A DNA stretch of 64,000 nt. It comes from an uncultured Collinsella sp. GTDB lineage: Bacteria; Actinomycetota; Coriobacteriia; Coriobacteriales; Coriobacteriaceae. This document shows, in pieces, positions 1 to 7,364 of this stretch. The notes under the pieces were generated by a model that had not been told where the DNA came from, did not search any database, and saw only the letters and a list, made by a program, of their open reading frames with translations. Location: NCBI GenBank assembly GCA_900541025.1, contig UQIL01000009.1, positions 1-64,000 on the forward strand. Direction: 5' to 3'. Position numbers and translations under genes: made by a program. Every line of letters begins with the position of its first letter. Position 1 is the stretch's first letter.

Positions 1-456
1 GGAAAAAAGGCATCTGATGGCGCCGGAGATAAGAAGGCAGAGGGAGATTCCCCGAAAAAGAAACTGGCGGCAGTATATCGTCCTCAGAACTCCCAGCAGC
101 GTCCGACTCAGCGTCCGCAGAATCAGCAGCGTTCTCAGCAGAGCAGCGCTCCGGCAGGCCAGTCTTCTGTAAGAGAAGCAGCACCGCCTGCAGCACCGGC
201 ACAGAGCCAGGCAGCAGGACGTGACGGAAGAGGCCAGGGCGGCTTTAGCGGAAACAGAGACGGAAGAAGCCAGGGTCAGGGCGGCTTTAGCGGCAATCGT
301 GACAACCGCGGTCAGGGCGGCTTTAATGGCAATCGCGATAACCGTGACAATCGCGGTCAGGGCGGCTTTGGCGGCAACCGTGGTAACGACCGCGGCGGTC
401 GCGGTGGCGACCGTGGCGGCCGCAACGGTGGCGGCTTCCGCGGCAACCGCTTTTAG
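1..456 (+). CDS. 3' end of a gene with a Gln/Pro-rich linker and RGG-rich tail (5'-truncated)
   Basis: The frame is open from base 1 to a TAG at 454-456, so the start lies outside the window. The visible 151 residues are low complexity: a Lys-rich stretch, a Gln/Pro/Ala-rich linker, then repeats of the type GQGGFSGNRDN ending in GGFRGNRF. Such Arg/Gly tails bind RNA and occur at the C-terminus of DEAD-box RNA helicases; the first part also resembles the N-terminal linker of Lachnospiraceae IF-2. Codon use changes: AGA, GGA and GCA are frequent up to about base 270, then CGC, CGT and GGC dominate as in the rest of the window. A perfect 12-bp hairpin starts three bases after the stop. The function is not certain; an RNA helicase tail is my best guess for the second half. 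Confidence 0.6.
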   Translation, partial: GKKASDGAGDKKAEGDSPKKKLAAVYRPQNSQQRPTQRPQNQQRSQQSSAPAGQSSVREAAPPAAPAQSQAAGRDGRGQGGFSGNRDGRSQGQGGFSGNRDNRGQGGFNGNRDNRDNRGQGGFGGNRGNDRGGRGGDRGGRNGGGFRGNRF

Positions 457-458
457 GG

Positions 459-627
459 GTTACGCGGTTCTACGAACCGCGTAACTAGTTGACGCTGCGC
501 GCCCACCAGAGCGACAACTTGTCATTCAAAGAGGACGGCATGACCAGAAGGTCTATGTCGTCCTCTTTTCATGCCAATTTATTCGCTCTGGCGGGCGCTC
601 GCTGTCGGTACCAAAACATCGGCGTTG
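459..627 (+). repeat. 169-nt structured repeat element, copy A
   Basis: A second copy of identical length lies at 56997-57165. The order of parts is: a 12-bp perfect hairpin (459-470 with 474-485); an outer stem of 16 positions (499-514 with 583-598); an inner hairpin (528-545 with 550-568) capped by the conserved GACC-AGAA-GGTC; and a conserved tail CCAAAACATCGGCGTTG at 611-627. The two copies differ at paired positions in ways that keep the pairs, for example GCGCCC/GGGCGC here against AAGCCC/GGGCTT in copy B. Both copies begin just after the stop codon of a plus-strand gene. The function is unknown; the first hairpin may act as a terminator. Confidence 0.8.
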
Positions 628-650
628 CCTTGATTCAAACTTGCCAAAAG

Positions 651-735
651 GTAGTCATTGGGGACGTTCCTAAATGACTAGTCGTTGGGGACGTTCTTGT
701 TTGACTAGTCGTTTAAGAACGTCCCCAACGACTAC
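651..735. repeat. REP-like cluster with GTAGTCGTTGGGGACGTTC units
   Basis: Two direct units (651-669 and 677-696) are followed by one inverted unit (717-735). The second and the inverted unit form a perfect 18-bp stem (681-698 with 715-732). The sequence TGACTAGTCGTT also recurs directly between units. A fragment of the same unit, CCAACGACTAC, lies at 57175-57185, again after the 169-nt element. The arrangement resembles REP sequences of the kind mobilised by Y1 (RAYT) transposases. No such transposase gene is in the window. Confidence 0.7.
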
Positions 736-742
736 ATAGCAT

Positions 743-806
743 GAGAGTGGATAATCTCCCGGTTTGAGTCTGCATTCAAGCTCAAAGTGGGAGATTATCC
801 ACTCTC
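743..806. terminator. Long perfect hairpin, likely bidirectional terminator
   Basis: An 18-bp perfect stem (743-760 with 789-806) is extended inward by TTTGAG/CTCAAA (762-767 with 781-786), and GTTTTTG follows on the plus strand. It separates the plus-strand gene ending at 456 from pdxT on the minus strand. A comparable 22-bp hairpin follows the other copy of the 169-nt element at 57192-57260, with unrelated stem sequence. Confidence 0.6.
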
Positions 807-819
807 GTTTTTGTTCTAC

Positions 820-1407
820 CTACATTTGTAGGAACAGTTCGTGGAGGCGGGTGTCTTCATCGAGTTCGGGGTGGAAGGTTACGCCGAGCTGGTTGCCCTG
901 GCGGGCGGCGACGATGCGGCCATCGACCTCTGCCAAGGCCTTGGCGTCGCCGTGGACCTCGACGATGCGGGGCGCGCGGATAAATGTCAGCGGCACTTCA
1001 CCGTCGATACCGCCTACCTGCCCCTTGGTGCGAAAGCTGCCGAGCTGTCTGCCGTAAGCATTGCGCTCAACGAGCACATCCATGGTTGCCAAGCGCGGCG
1101 TCCCCTTATCGTCGTGGGAGGCAAGATCGCGCGCCAACAGAATCAAGCCGGCGCAGGTGCCCAGGACGGGCATGCCCTCAACAATGCGGGTGCGAAGCTC
1201 ATCGAGCATACCAAGCTCGGCAAGTAACTTGCCCTGAACGGTGGACTCGCCGCCGGGGAGGACCAGGCGGTCAAAGTTCTGCTGCAAATCGGCCGCCTGC
1301 CTCATCTCGATACAACGTGCGCCCAGCTCGGACAGTCTTGCCTCGTGCTCGGCAAAAGCGCCCTGGACCGCCAGCACGGCGACCGTTTGGTCTGCATAAT
1401 CGCTCAT
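820..1407 (-). CDS. pdxT: Pyridoxal 5'-phosphate synthase glutaminase subunit PdxT
   Basis: This is the class I glutamine amidotransferase subunit of the DXP-independent vitamin B6 pathway. It hydrolyses glutamine and passes ammonia to PdxS in the cytoplasmic PdxS12-PdxT12 complex. The 195-residue length is normal. Visible motifs are PGGEST (51-56), the nucleophile Cys85 in GTCAG, and the His179/Glu181 pair in FHPEL, so the triad is intact. The ATG is preceded by AAAGGA. It lies 20 bp downstream of pdxS on the same strand, as an operon. Confidence 0.97.
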   Translation of the reverse strand: MSDYADQTVAVLAVQGAFAEHEARLSELGARCIEMRQAADLQQNFDRLVLPGGESTVQGKLLAELGMLDELRTRIVEGMPVLGTCAGLILLARDLASHDDKGTPRLATMDVLVERNAYGRQLGSFRTKGQVGGIDGEVPLTFIRAPRIVEVHGDAKALAEVDGRIVAARQGNQLGVTFHPELDEDTRLHELFLQM

Positions 1408-1427
1408 GTGCGATCCTTTCTGCTGGA

Positions 1428-2318
1428 CTAGCGCCCGCGCTCCTCCATGATGATCTCGATTTCGTCGGCGTTGATGCCCACCATGGCCTCGCCCAGGTCC
1501 TCCGAAAGCTCGGCGATGAGCTTGGCGTCGGTGAAGTTTGCCACGGCCTTGACGATGGCGGCGGCGCGCTTGGCGGGGTCGCCGCTCTTAAAGATGCCCG
1601 AGCCAACAAAGACGCCCTCGGCGCCCAGCTGCATCATCAGCGCGGCGTCGGCGGGGGTCGCGACTCCGCCGGCCGCAAAGTTTACGACGGGGAGCTTGCC
1701 CGTGGCATGGACCTCGCGCACCAGCTCGACCGGAACCTGCAGCTGCTTGGCTGCCTCAAAGAGCTCGTCGTCGCGCAGGGCAACAACGTCGCGGATCTGC
1801 TTTTGGATCTTGCGCATGTGACGCACGGCCTGAACGACGTCGCCCGTGCCCGGCTCGCCCTTGGTACGAATCATCGTGGCGCCCTCAGCAACACGGCGCA
1901 ACGCCTCGCCCAGATCGCGGGCGCCGCAGACAAACGGCACGTCAAACTGGGTCTTGTCGATGTGATAGACATCATCGGCGGGGGAGAGGACCTCGGATTC
2001 GTCGATGTAGTCGATTTCGATGGCCTGCAGGATCTGCGCCTCGACAATGTGGCCGATGCGGCACTTGGCCATAACGGGGATGGAGACGGCCTCTTGGATG
2101 CCCTTGATCATCTTGGGGTCGCTCATGCGCGAGACGCCGCCTGCGGCGCGGATGTCGGCCGGGATGCGCTCGAGCGCCATGACGGCGCAGGCGCCCGCCT
2201 CCTCGGCGATGCGTGCTTGCTCGGGCGTGGTGACGTCCATGATGACGCCGCCCTTGAGCATCTGCGCGAGTTCGCGATTGAGTTTGACGCGATCGGCCTT
2301 GCTGGTCTGTTCTGCCAT
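1428..2318 (-). CDS. pdxS: Pyridoxal 5'-phosphate synthase lyase subunit PdxS
   Basis: PdxS condenses ribose 5-phosphate, glyceraldehyde 3-phosphate and PdxT-supplied ammonia into PLP. The 296-residue TIM barrel shows IMDVTTPEQA with the conserved Asp28, PVMAKCRIGH with the Schiff-base Lys85, and RTKGEPGTG. I chose the ATG at 2318 because GGGAGC lies just upstream and the protein then begins MAEQTSKADRVK as in the family. The frame stays open further upstream but that part is not PdxS-like. It is divergent from pdxR, which probably regulates it. Confidence 0.97.
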   Translation of the reverse strand: MAEQTSKADRVKLNRELAQMLKGGVIMDVTTPEQARIAEEAGACAVMALERIPADIRAAGGVSRMSDPKMIKGIQEAVSIPVMAKCRIGHIVEAQILQAIEIDYIDESEVLSPADDVYHIDKTQFDVPFVCGARDLGEALRRVAEGATMIRTKGEPGTGDVVQAVRHMRKIQKQIRDVVALRDDELFEAAKQLQVPVELVREVHATGKLPVVNFAAGGVATPADAALMMQLGAEGVFVGSGIFKSGDPAKRAAAIVKAVANFTDAKLIAELSEDLGEAMVGINADEIEIIMEERGR

Positions 2319-2406
2319 GGTTGCTCCCTTGGTTGGCATGTGCATTGCTTGACGGAACATCCTATCGGGGAGCTGGGTATGGCAAAATACTCAGTTTTCG
2401 AGATAA

Positions 2407-2452
2407 TAATAAGGTCAGACTAATACCAGATTGAATGACGTAATAAGGTCAG
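2407..2452. promoter_or_regulatory. Direct repeat TAATAAGGTCAG, candidate PdxR operator
   Basis: The 12-mer TAATAAGGTCAG occurs identically at 2407-2418 and 2441-2452, 34 bp apart, in the short divergent region between pdxS and pdxR. MocR-type PdxR regulators are known to bind direct repeats in such regions. The second copy lies just before the likely pdxR ribosome binding site, which would allow self-repression. The assignment is inferred from position and sequence only. Confidence 0.55.
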
Positions 2453-2463
2453 GTGATAGGCTC

Positions 2464-3903
2464 ATGCTTGACTACAATTTGGAAAAACGTGGCGAGGCAT
2501 CGCTCTATGAGTATGTTTACCAGCAAATTCGAGATGATATTGTTGCTGGCCGTATTGCGGCGGGGGAGCATCTGCCGTCTAAGCGCGCCTTTGCCAGTCA
2601 TCTGGGAATCAGTGTCATTACCATCGAGAATGCATATAGCCAGTTACTCGCTGAGGGCTATATTTGCTCAATGCCGCGTCGTGGCTACTACGCTTGCAAG
2701 CTTCCGGACGCACCGGTTTTTCCTTTGGCTTCGGAGGGCATCGACCGAGATGCCGTTTCTGTGGGTCCCAACACGCATGATGTCAACGGACAGGTCGAGC
2801 GATTCGATGCGCTTTCTCCTTCTGCTTTGGAGGCGGCGCGGCTTTGGCAAAGCGCGCTACGGGCGACGCTGGCATCTGAAGACGAGCGCGAAATCTTTTC
2901 GCCCGCACCGGCGCAGGGCACTGCTCGGCTACGATGCGCAATCGCTCACCACCTGCGTGGGACAAGGGGCATGAATGTCGATTCTAATAACATTGTTATC
3001 GGTGCGGGTGCTCAGTTGCTCGATACCATGTTGGTTCAGTTGCTTGGCGCGGACAAGGTGTATGCCGTTGAGGACCCGGGCTATTTGCGCCTGACGCGCA
3101 TCTATCAGGCTATGGGCTGCAAAGTTCGGCATATCCCGTTGGATGATGAGGGCGTGGACTTGGGCACTCTGCAGAAAAGCGGGACCGATGTCCTTCACCT
3201 GATGCCGTCCCATCAGTATCCGACCGGCCTTGTGACGAGCATTGCGCGTCGCTATGCGCTGCTGAGCTGGGCCGCCGAGCGACCAGGTCGGTATCTCATC
3301 GAAGATGACTTTGATTGCGAGTTTCGCCTTGCCGGCAAGCCGATTCCCGCGCTCGCGTCGATCGATGCCGCCCAGTCGGTTATCTACACCAACACGTTTT
3401 CGAAGAGCCTGTCATCGGCGTTGCGTCTAGCGTACATGGTGTTGCCCGATGAGCTAATGGAGCGGTTTAGGCGCAACCTTGGTTTCTACGCCTCGTCGGT
3501 GAGCTCTGTTGACCAGGTCGCTTTGGCGCGTTTGCTGGAATCGGGTGATTACGAGCGACATGTGAACCGCGTGCGCGTTCGTGCTCGCGAGGCGCGTGAT
3601 GGCCTGATGGCGATTGTGCGGAAGGTATTTCCGGCAGGAGAAGTCTCGATCGAGCATGCAGACGCGGGCCTTTACTGCACCGTGGTTGCGGAGCGCGGAG
3701 CGGGCGGAAGCTCTTTTGTGCGGGCCCTCACGCGCTCGAGTATCCCTTTTGTCGATATCAGTGACTGTTATTGGTGTGCCGATGGCGCATCTGTCCCTGA
3801 AAACTCAAGTCAAATTCTTGTTCAGTATGACGATTTGAGTCCAAAAGCGCTAAATACCTTGGAATCGCAGCTAATGGGAGCACTCTGCAACCTAAGTGAG
3901 TAG
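2464..3903 (+). CDS. pdxR: MocR-family transcriptional regulator (PdxR-like)
   Basis: The protein has an N-terminal GntR-type winged helix (about residues 10-75) joined to a fold type I aminotransferase-like domain. The PLP-binding lysine is Lys314 in TNTFSKSLSSALRL. In this family PLP acts as the sensed ligand. Divergence from pdxST supports a PdxR role. The frame opens at 2431, but the ATG at 2464 has AGGTGAT upstream and gives a family-like N-terminus (479 residues). The last codons, Leu-Ser-Glu-stop, lie inside the 121-bp repeat that begins at 3893, so the native C-terminus may have been altered by that element. Confidence 0.85.
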   Translation: MLDYNLEKRGEASLYEYVYQQIRDDIVAGRIAAGEHLPSKRAFASHLGISVITIENAYSQLLAEGYICSMPRRGYYACKLPDAPVFPLASEGIDRDAVSVGPNTHDVNGQVERFDALSPSALEAARLWQSALRATLASEDEREIFSPAPAQGTARLRCAIAHHLRGTRGMNVDSNNIVIGAGAQLLDTMLVQLLGADKVYAVEDPGYLRLTRIYQAMGCKVRHIPLDDEGVDLGTLQKSGTDVLHLMPSHQYPTGLVTSIARRYALLSWAAERPGRYLIEDDFDCEFRLAGKPIPALASIDAAQSVIYTNTFSKSLSSALRLAYMVLPDELMERFRRNLGFYASSVSSVDQVALARLLESGDYERHVNRVRVRAREARDGLMAIVRKVFPAGEVSIEHADAGLYCTVVAERGAGGSSFVRALTRSSIPFVDISDCYWCADGASVPENSSQILVQYDDLSPKALNTLESQLMGALCNLSE

Positions 3904-4012
3904 GCTTTTGGAACTTTGGCGACCAGGCAGTTTTGTAACAAGCTATCTACCTGCGGTTTTGAAAAGCAGGATGACCGGGCTGCTCGGGATGTTCAAAAAA
4001 GTCTACTCACTT
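3893..4012. repeat. 121-bp palindromic element, copy 1
   Basis: It starts TAAGTGAGTAGGCTTTT and ends AAAAAAGTCTACTCACTT, forming long terminal inverted repeats. The middle has the motif TACCTGCGGTTTT, shared with the copies at 5313-5433 and 17148-17268. The inverted ends overlap the pdxR stop codon. Size, inverted ends and constant length suggest a MITE-like or REP-like mobile repeat that could also work as a terminator. Confidence 0.8.
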
Positions 4013-4046
4013 GTCGCGCAAAGCTTCTGCATGAGAAAAAAATGGG

Positions 4047-4112
4047 GTTTTCAACAGAACTTCGTCCAGCTCTCGGCAAGCTTTTGGCCAGTTGGGGAGG
4101 GCTGTTGAAAAC
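4047..4112. repeat. Inverted repeat GTTTTCAACAG / CTGTTGAAAAC
   Basis: Perfect 11-bp arms at 4047-4057 and 4102-4112 flank 44 bases between the first palindromic element and the PD-(D/E)XK-like gene. No T-run follows. It could be an operator, an mRNA structure or a remnant repeat; nothing more can be said from sequence. Confidence 0.4.
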
Positions 4113-4195
4113 CTGGCAGTCCGTTCGGCACCATTTTTGGCGCGTTCGCGCCAATGTGTGACTGACTGGGTTGAAATTCGTGGTTTCCTGTGCGT

Positions 4196-5323
4196 ATGAA
4201 GGATCTACTTTGTGACATATCGGCTTTTAGGTATTGGCGTTTGCCCCCTCAGGTCCGCGCTCTATGTCCGCCGCTTCCACGGCCGGAAGAAGACCGGCAG
4301 CGATATGACCTCGCCCGTAACCCGACGGCTGCGGTTGTGTTCGGCTTTCCGTTGTATACATTGGTTCGGACGAGAAACAAACGGACTTGTCCTGCCAGCA
4401 TTAGGCAGCGGCTGTTTCTTGGTGAGCTCCCTAGGGAATCCGTGCTGGAAACGGAGCATGGGTTTTTGGTTACGTCTCCTCTGCTGACGGCATTCATCAT
4501 GTCGCGGCATCTGACGGATCTTCAGCTTCTTTTGGTATTGGCGGAGATGTGTGGCTTGTTTGCGGTGTGCGCTCTGCCGGCGGCACTTGAGGCGGAGCTT
4601 AGGCGTGCAATTGATTCAGGTGCGATTTCGACAACGTTCGGTTGGGTGCGCTGCCCGTCCGAGGACGGCACTGCCTCAAATTTATGGCGTCGAGACGCTT
4701 TGGTTTTGGGCGGAGACCTTGACCGTTTTTGTTCAGATGTTTGCGGGATGCGTTACGGCAATAGATTTATGGCGGTATCACAACTCGTTCCATTGGGTGC
4801 CGCGTCGCCTTTTGAGGTCGAGGCGTATTTGTTGCTTGGACTGCCGCGAGCCTTGGGAGGCGAAGGGTTTTGCGGTATAGAGCTCAATGTCGAAGTGACG
4901 TTAAGCACAAGTGCTCGAGTGATTGTGGGAAAGTCCCGTGTGTATATCGATCTACTTTTGTCTTCGCCGGACGGCAGGCGACAGGTGGCTATTGAATGTC
5001 AGGGAAAGGCCTCGCACGGACGCGCAGGGGATGGCTTGCGTGACGCTGACCGCATGACAACCCTTCAAGCCATGGGCTACGATGTACTTCTCCTGACACA
5101 CAGACAGATATCCGATGAGGATAGATTCCGCGCGATCGTTAAGGCCGTATGCAGGATGCTCGATGCTGAATATCGTGATAAAAGCTCAGATGAGCAAAGG
5201 GCTGAGACATTACTCAGGTCTGAACTATTTGTTGACTGGACAAAATTGGGAGTAATCGACGGAAAGATGCCCGTTAGACACAAAACAGCTCGATCGTGGA
5301 CGGCTGCGGTTCTAAGTGAGTAG
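4196..5323 (+). CDS. Hypothetical protein with a C-terminal PD-(D/E)XK nuclease-like core
   Basis: I do not recognise the N-terminal 230 residues. The C-terminal part reads IDLLLSSPDGRRQVAIECQGKASH, then a region rich in Asp/Arg, then GYDVLLLTHRQI. This is the D...ExQxK pattern of PD-(D/E)XK nucleases such as DUF559/Vsr-like proteins. The ATG at 4196 has no strong ribosome binding site; a GTG at 4190 is an alternative. The gene is bracketed by two copies of the 121-bp element, and its own stop codon is provided by the second, giving the same Leu-Ser-Glu ending as pdxR. Codon use is less GC-biased than in neighbours. It may be a mobile cassette or an accessory defence gene; the nuclease call is inference. 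Confidence 0.6.
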   Translation: MKDLLCDISAFRYWRLPPQVRALCPPLPRPEEDRQRYDLARNPTAAVVFGFPLYTLVRTRNKRTCPASIRQRLFLGELPRESVLETEHGFLVTSPLLTAFIMSRHLTDLQLLLVLAEMCGLFAVCALPAALEAELRRAIDSGAISTTFGWVRCPSEDGTASNLWRRDALVLGGDLDRFCSDVCGMRYGNRFMAVSQLVPLGAASPFEVEAYLLLGLPRALGGEGFCGIELNVEVTLSTSARVIVGKSRVYIDLLLSSPDGRRQVAIECQGKASHGRAGDGLRDADRMTTLQAMGYDVLLLTHRQISDEDRFRAIVKAVCRMLDAEYRDKSSDEQRAETLLRSELFVDWTKLGVIDGKMPVRHKTARSWTAAVLSE

Positions 5324-5433
5324 ACTTTTGACACTTTGGCGACCAGGCCGTTTTGCAATAAGTCATTTACCTGCGGCTTTATAAAGCAATATGGATGGCG
5401 TGCTTGGCAAGTTCCAAAAAGTCTACTCACTTA
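5313..5433. repeat. 121-bp palindromic element, copy 2
   Basis: This copy has perfect ends TAAGTGAGTAGACTTTT and AAAAAGTCTACTCACTTA. It shares TTTGGCGACCAGGC and a TACCTGCGG motif with copy 1. It overlaps the 3' end of the preceding gene, supplying Leu-Ser-Glu-stop. Together with copy 1 it frames a 1.5-kb unit. Confidence 0.85.
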
Positions 5434-5503
5434 GTTTTTGACGAGAAACCTATGCCGAAGGCGGTCCTATTTCAGGGAGTTAACAAGTTTGTGAGGCACG
5501 AAA

Positions 5504-5531
5504 AAGGCCCGAACCATGCGGTCCGGGCCTT
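5504..5531 (-). terminator. Rho-independent terminator of the rubrerythrin gene
   Basis: AAGGCCCG and CGGGCCTT pair around a short loop, followed on the minus strand by TTT. It lies about 34 bp after the rubrerythrin stop and fits an intrinsic terminator. Confidence 0.75.
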
Positions 5532-5564
5532 ATAGAGCTAGAGATTATTTCTCAGGCGGCTGGC

Positions 5565-6125
5565 TTAGCCAAAGTAGCGCTTGAGCAGGCCGGCGAAAGC
5601 CTTGCCGTGGCGAGCCTCGTCGCGAGCCATCTCGTGCACGGTGTCGTGGATGGCATCGAGACCGGCGGCCTTGGCGCGCTTGGCAAGATCGGTCTTGCCG
5701 GCGGTAGCGCCGTTCTCGGCCTCAACGCGCATCTCGAGGTTCTTCTTGGTGGAGTCGGTCACAACCTCACCCAGGAGCTCGGCGAACTTGGCGGCGTGCT
5801 CGGCCTCCTCGTGAGCGGCCTTCTCCCAGTACAGGCCGATCTCGGGATAGCCCTCGCGATGAGCGACGCGAGCCATGGCCAGGTACATACCGACCTCGGA
5901 GCACTCGCCCTCAAAGTTGGCGCGCAGGTCATTGACGATATCCTCGGAGACACCCTCCATCTTGGCAACGCCCACGACGTGCTCGGCGGCCCACTCGAGC
6001 TGGCCCTCCTCCTGCTTTAGGAAACGAGAACCGGGAACGCCGCACTGGGGGCACTTGAAGTCCTCGGGCAGCTGGTCGCCGTCGAACTCTTCCACATAAC
6101 CGCAAACGGGGCAAACAAACTTCAT
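5565..6125 (-). CDS. rbr: Reverse rubrerythrin (rubredoxin-rubrerythrin fusion)
   Basis: This non-haem di-iron protein reduces hydrogen peroxide in anaerobes, with electrons passed through its rubredoxin site. In the 186-residue protein the rubredoxin domain is N-terminal (Cys5, Cys8, Cys25, Cys28 in CPVCGY and CPQCGV) and the ferritin-like domain follows, with ExxH motifs in HEEAEHA and DEARHG. This order is the reverse of classical rubrerythrin. The ATG at 6125 has AAAGGATC upstream; an in-frame extension to 6218 has no such support. It stands alone, with its own terminator and a candidate peroxide-response site upstream. Confidence 0.93.
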   Translation of the reverse strand: MKFVCPVCGYVEEFDGDQLPEDFKCPQCGVPGSRFLKQEEGQLEWAAEHVVGVAKMEGVSEDIVNDLRANFEGECSEVGMYLAMARVAHREGYPEIGLYWEKAAHEEAEHAAKFAELLGEVVTDSTKKNLEMRVEAENGATAGKTDLAKRAKAAGLDAIHDTVHEMARDEARHGKAFAGLLKRYFG

Positions 6126-6243
6126 GATTCGATCCTTTCGATCGATGGCGATGGGGCGCTTGTCCGGTCCCGTAGGGGCCCTCTCCGGACGCGCGTCTTT
6201 ACGAGTTCTATTATCCATAAATGAGACTGGATGTGAAGCCTAT

Positions 6244-6258
6244 TAGGAATGATTTTTA
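6244..6258. promoter_or_regulatory. Candidate PerR/Fur-like box upstream of rubrerythrin
   Basis: TAGGAATGATTTTTA is an imperfect 7-1-7 palindrome resembling the PerR/Fur 15-mer, about 120 bp upstream of the rubrerythrin start. Regulation by peroxide would suit the gene. The match is partial and the region is AT-rich, so this is weak. Confidence 0.3.
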
Positions 6259-6282
6259 ATAAAACAATTTTGCTGCTGCCGT

Positions 6283-7176
6283 CTAACAACGTCCGCATAG
6301 TCCGCAGCGGACGCAGCCGTTGCAGATGAACTTGCTTCCGCAGGTTTCGCACCACTCAAAATACGGTGGATCCCAGAGCTCCGAACTGGGGATTTCCAGA
6401 CCGAGCGGATCCCTTAGGTCCCATTCGATTTGGCGGCCGCGGTGTTGGAGGCCTGATTTCCACGCCTGCTCGCTTTGCAGGTTTTTGCTGCGAACGTGAT
6501 ATGTTCGCCCGTCCTTAACGAAGGTGCTTCCGGTTTCGATGAAGGCGAACGTCGCATTTGCCGCCACGCATTCAGCATGCAGCTGGCGCACCCATTCGTA
6601 ATGGCAGGGACGCGCTCCCGCGTAGTTTTCTCCGCCTGCGATGACCTGCTCGATTCCATCGGGCTTTCCAAGGCTCCCGGGGGCGGCTTTTTTGACCGAT
6701 ACGCTTCCGATGAACGGCGCACACATGATGCCGCGGTGTACTGCGGGCGTGGCGAGCAGGAGGGGAATCCGTTCATTTGCCCTGCGCTGGTTTTCGCAGG
6801 TTACGTTGAGCATGACGTTTTGCCAGCCATCGCCCCAGTCGCTGGGCAGACAGTCGCAAAAACGCTCGGGACGTTTGGTCAGAATGAAGAACTTTACGTC
6901 GGGCCTCTGGCGAATGATGTCCCATACTTCTGGTCGCCAGGGATCGGCCTTGGGCAACAAGAAGTCGCTCGTCATGCAGATACGGATAAGCTCGCCGGCG
7001 CGAACTTTGTAGCTACCGTCTCGGCGGCGTTGGAGGGGATAGGTAAAGCCCGACTTGCTTTTGCTAATCACGGAAGGGTCGATACCGCGTTGCCCGTCCA
7101 TGTAATACATGTAGCAGTTGTCGCATCCCTCGCTGACGCGCGTGCAGCCATGCCAGGGGTTCCAGATGTCATGCAC
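6283..7176 (-). CDS. DUF5131 (phage Gp37/Gp68-like) family protein
   Basis: The N-terminus reads NPWHGCTRVSEGCDNCY, with Cys11, Cys18 and Cys21, and the body carries TKRPERF and GGENYAGARP motifs typical of the Gp37/Gp68 family seen in phages and bacterial chromosomes. The family is thought to be related to radical-SAM-type enzymes; its substrate is unknown. A Cys-rich tail holds seven cysteines between residues 276 and 297 and is probably a metal-binding knuckle. The start is GTG at 7176, supported by AAAGGAGG seven bases upstream. It diverges from the alcohol dehydrogenase operon. Confidence 0.8.
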   Translation of the reverse strand: MHDIWNPWHGCTRVSEGCDNCYMYYMDGQRGIDPSVISKSKSGFTYPLQRRRDGSYKVRAGELIRICMTSDFLLPKADPWRPEVWDIIRQRPDVKFFILTKRPERFCDCLPSDWGDGWQNVMLNVTCENQRRANERIPLLLATPAVHRGIMCAPFIGSVSVKKAAPGSLGKPDGIEQVIAGGENYAGARPCHYEWVRQLHAECVAANATFAFIETGSTFVKDGRTYHVRSKNLQSEQAWKSGLQHRGRQIEWDLRDPLGLEIPSSELWDPPYFEWCETCGSKFICNGCVRCGLCGRC

Positions 7177-7330
7177 CTTTGCGCCTCCTTTGCGGCGGAC
7201 GTGAATCCAATGGACCCTGAAAGACTAACACCGGATGACGCCAAGCAGCTCCGAACAATATGAAGATGTTGATTGATTGACGTTTGGCGGGCAGTCTACG
7301 TGCCGCGATGAGTACAATCGGTCGAGCAAA

Positions 7331-7346
7331 TGTTGACCCATCAACA
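7331..7346. promoter_or_regulatory. Inverted repeat TGTTGACCCATCAACA before the Fe-ADH operon
   Basis: Six-base arms, TGTTGA and TCAACA, are separated by four bases and lie immediately before the AAGGAG site of the alcohol dehydrogenase gene. It could be an operator or an mRNA hairpin affecting translation. No regulator gene is adjacent. Confidence 0.35.
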
Positions 7347-7364
7347 AATGAAGGAGTTTCCTTT

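Noticed and set aside
221..484. Ala/Thr-rich 87-residue frame in the RGG region
   Set aside because: It is another frame of the Gly/Arg repeat; the frame ending at 456 makes a sensible RGG tail.
984..2423. 479-residue plus-strand frame opposite pdxT and pdxS
   Set aside because: Antisense to two clear genes, no domain.
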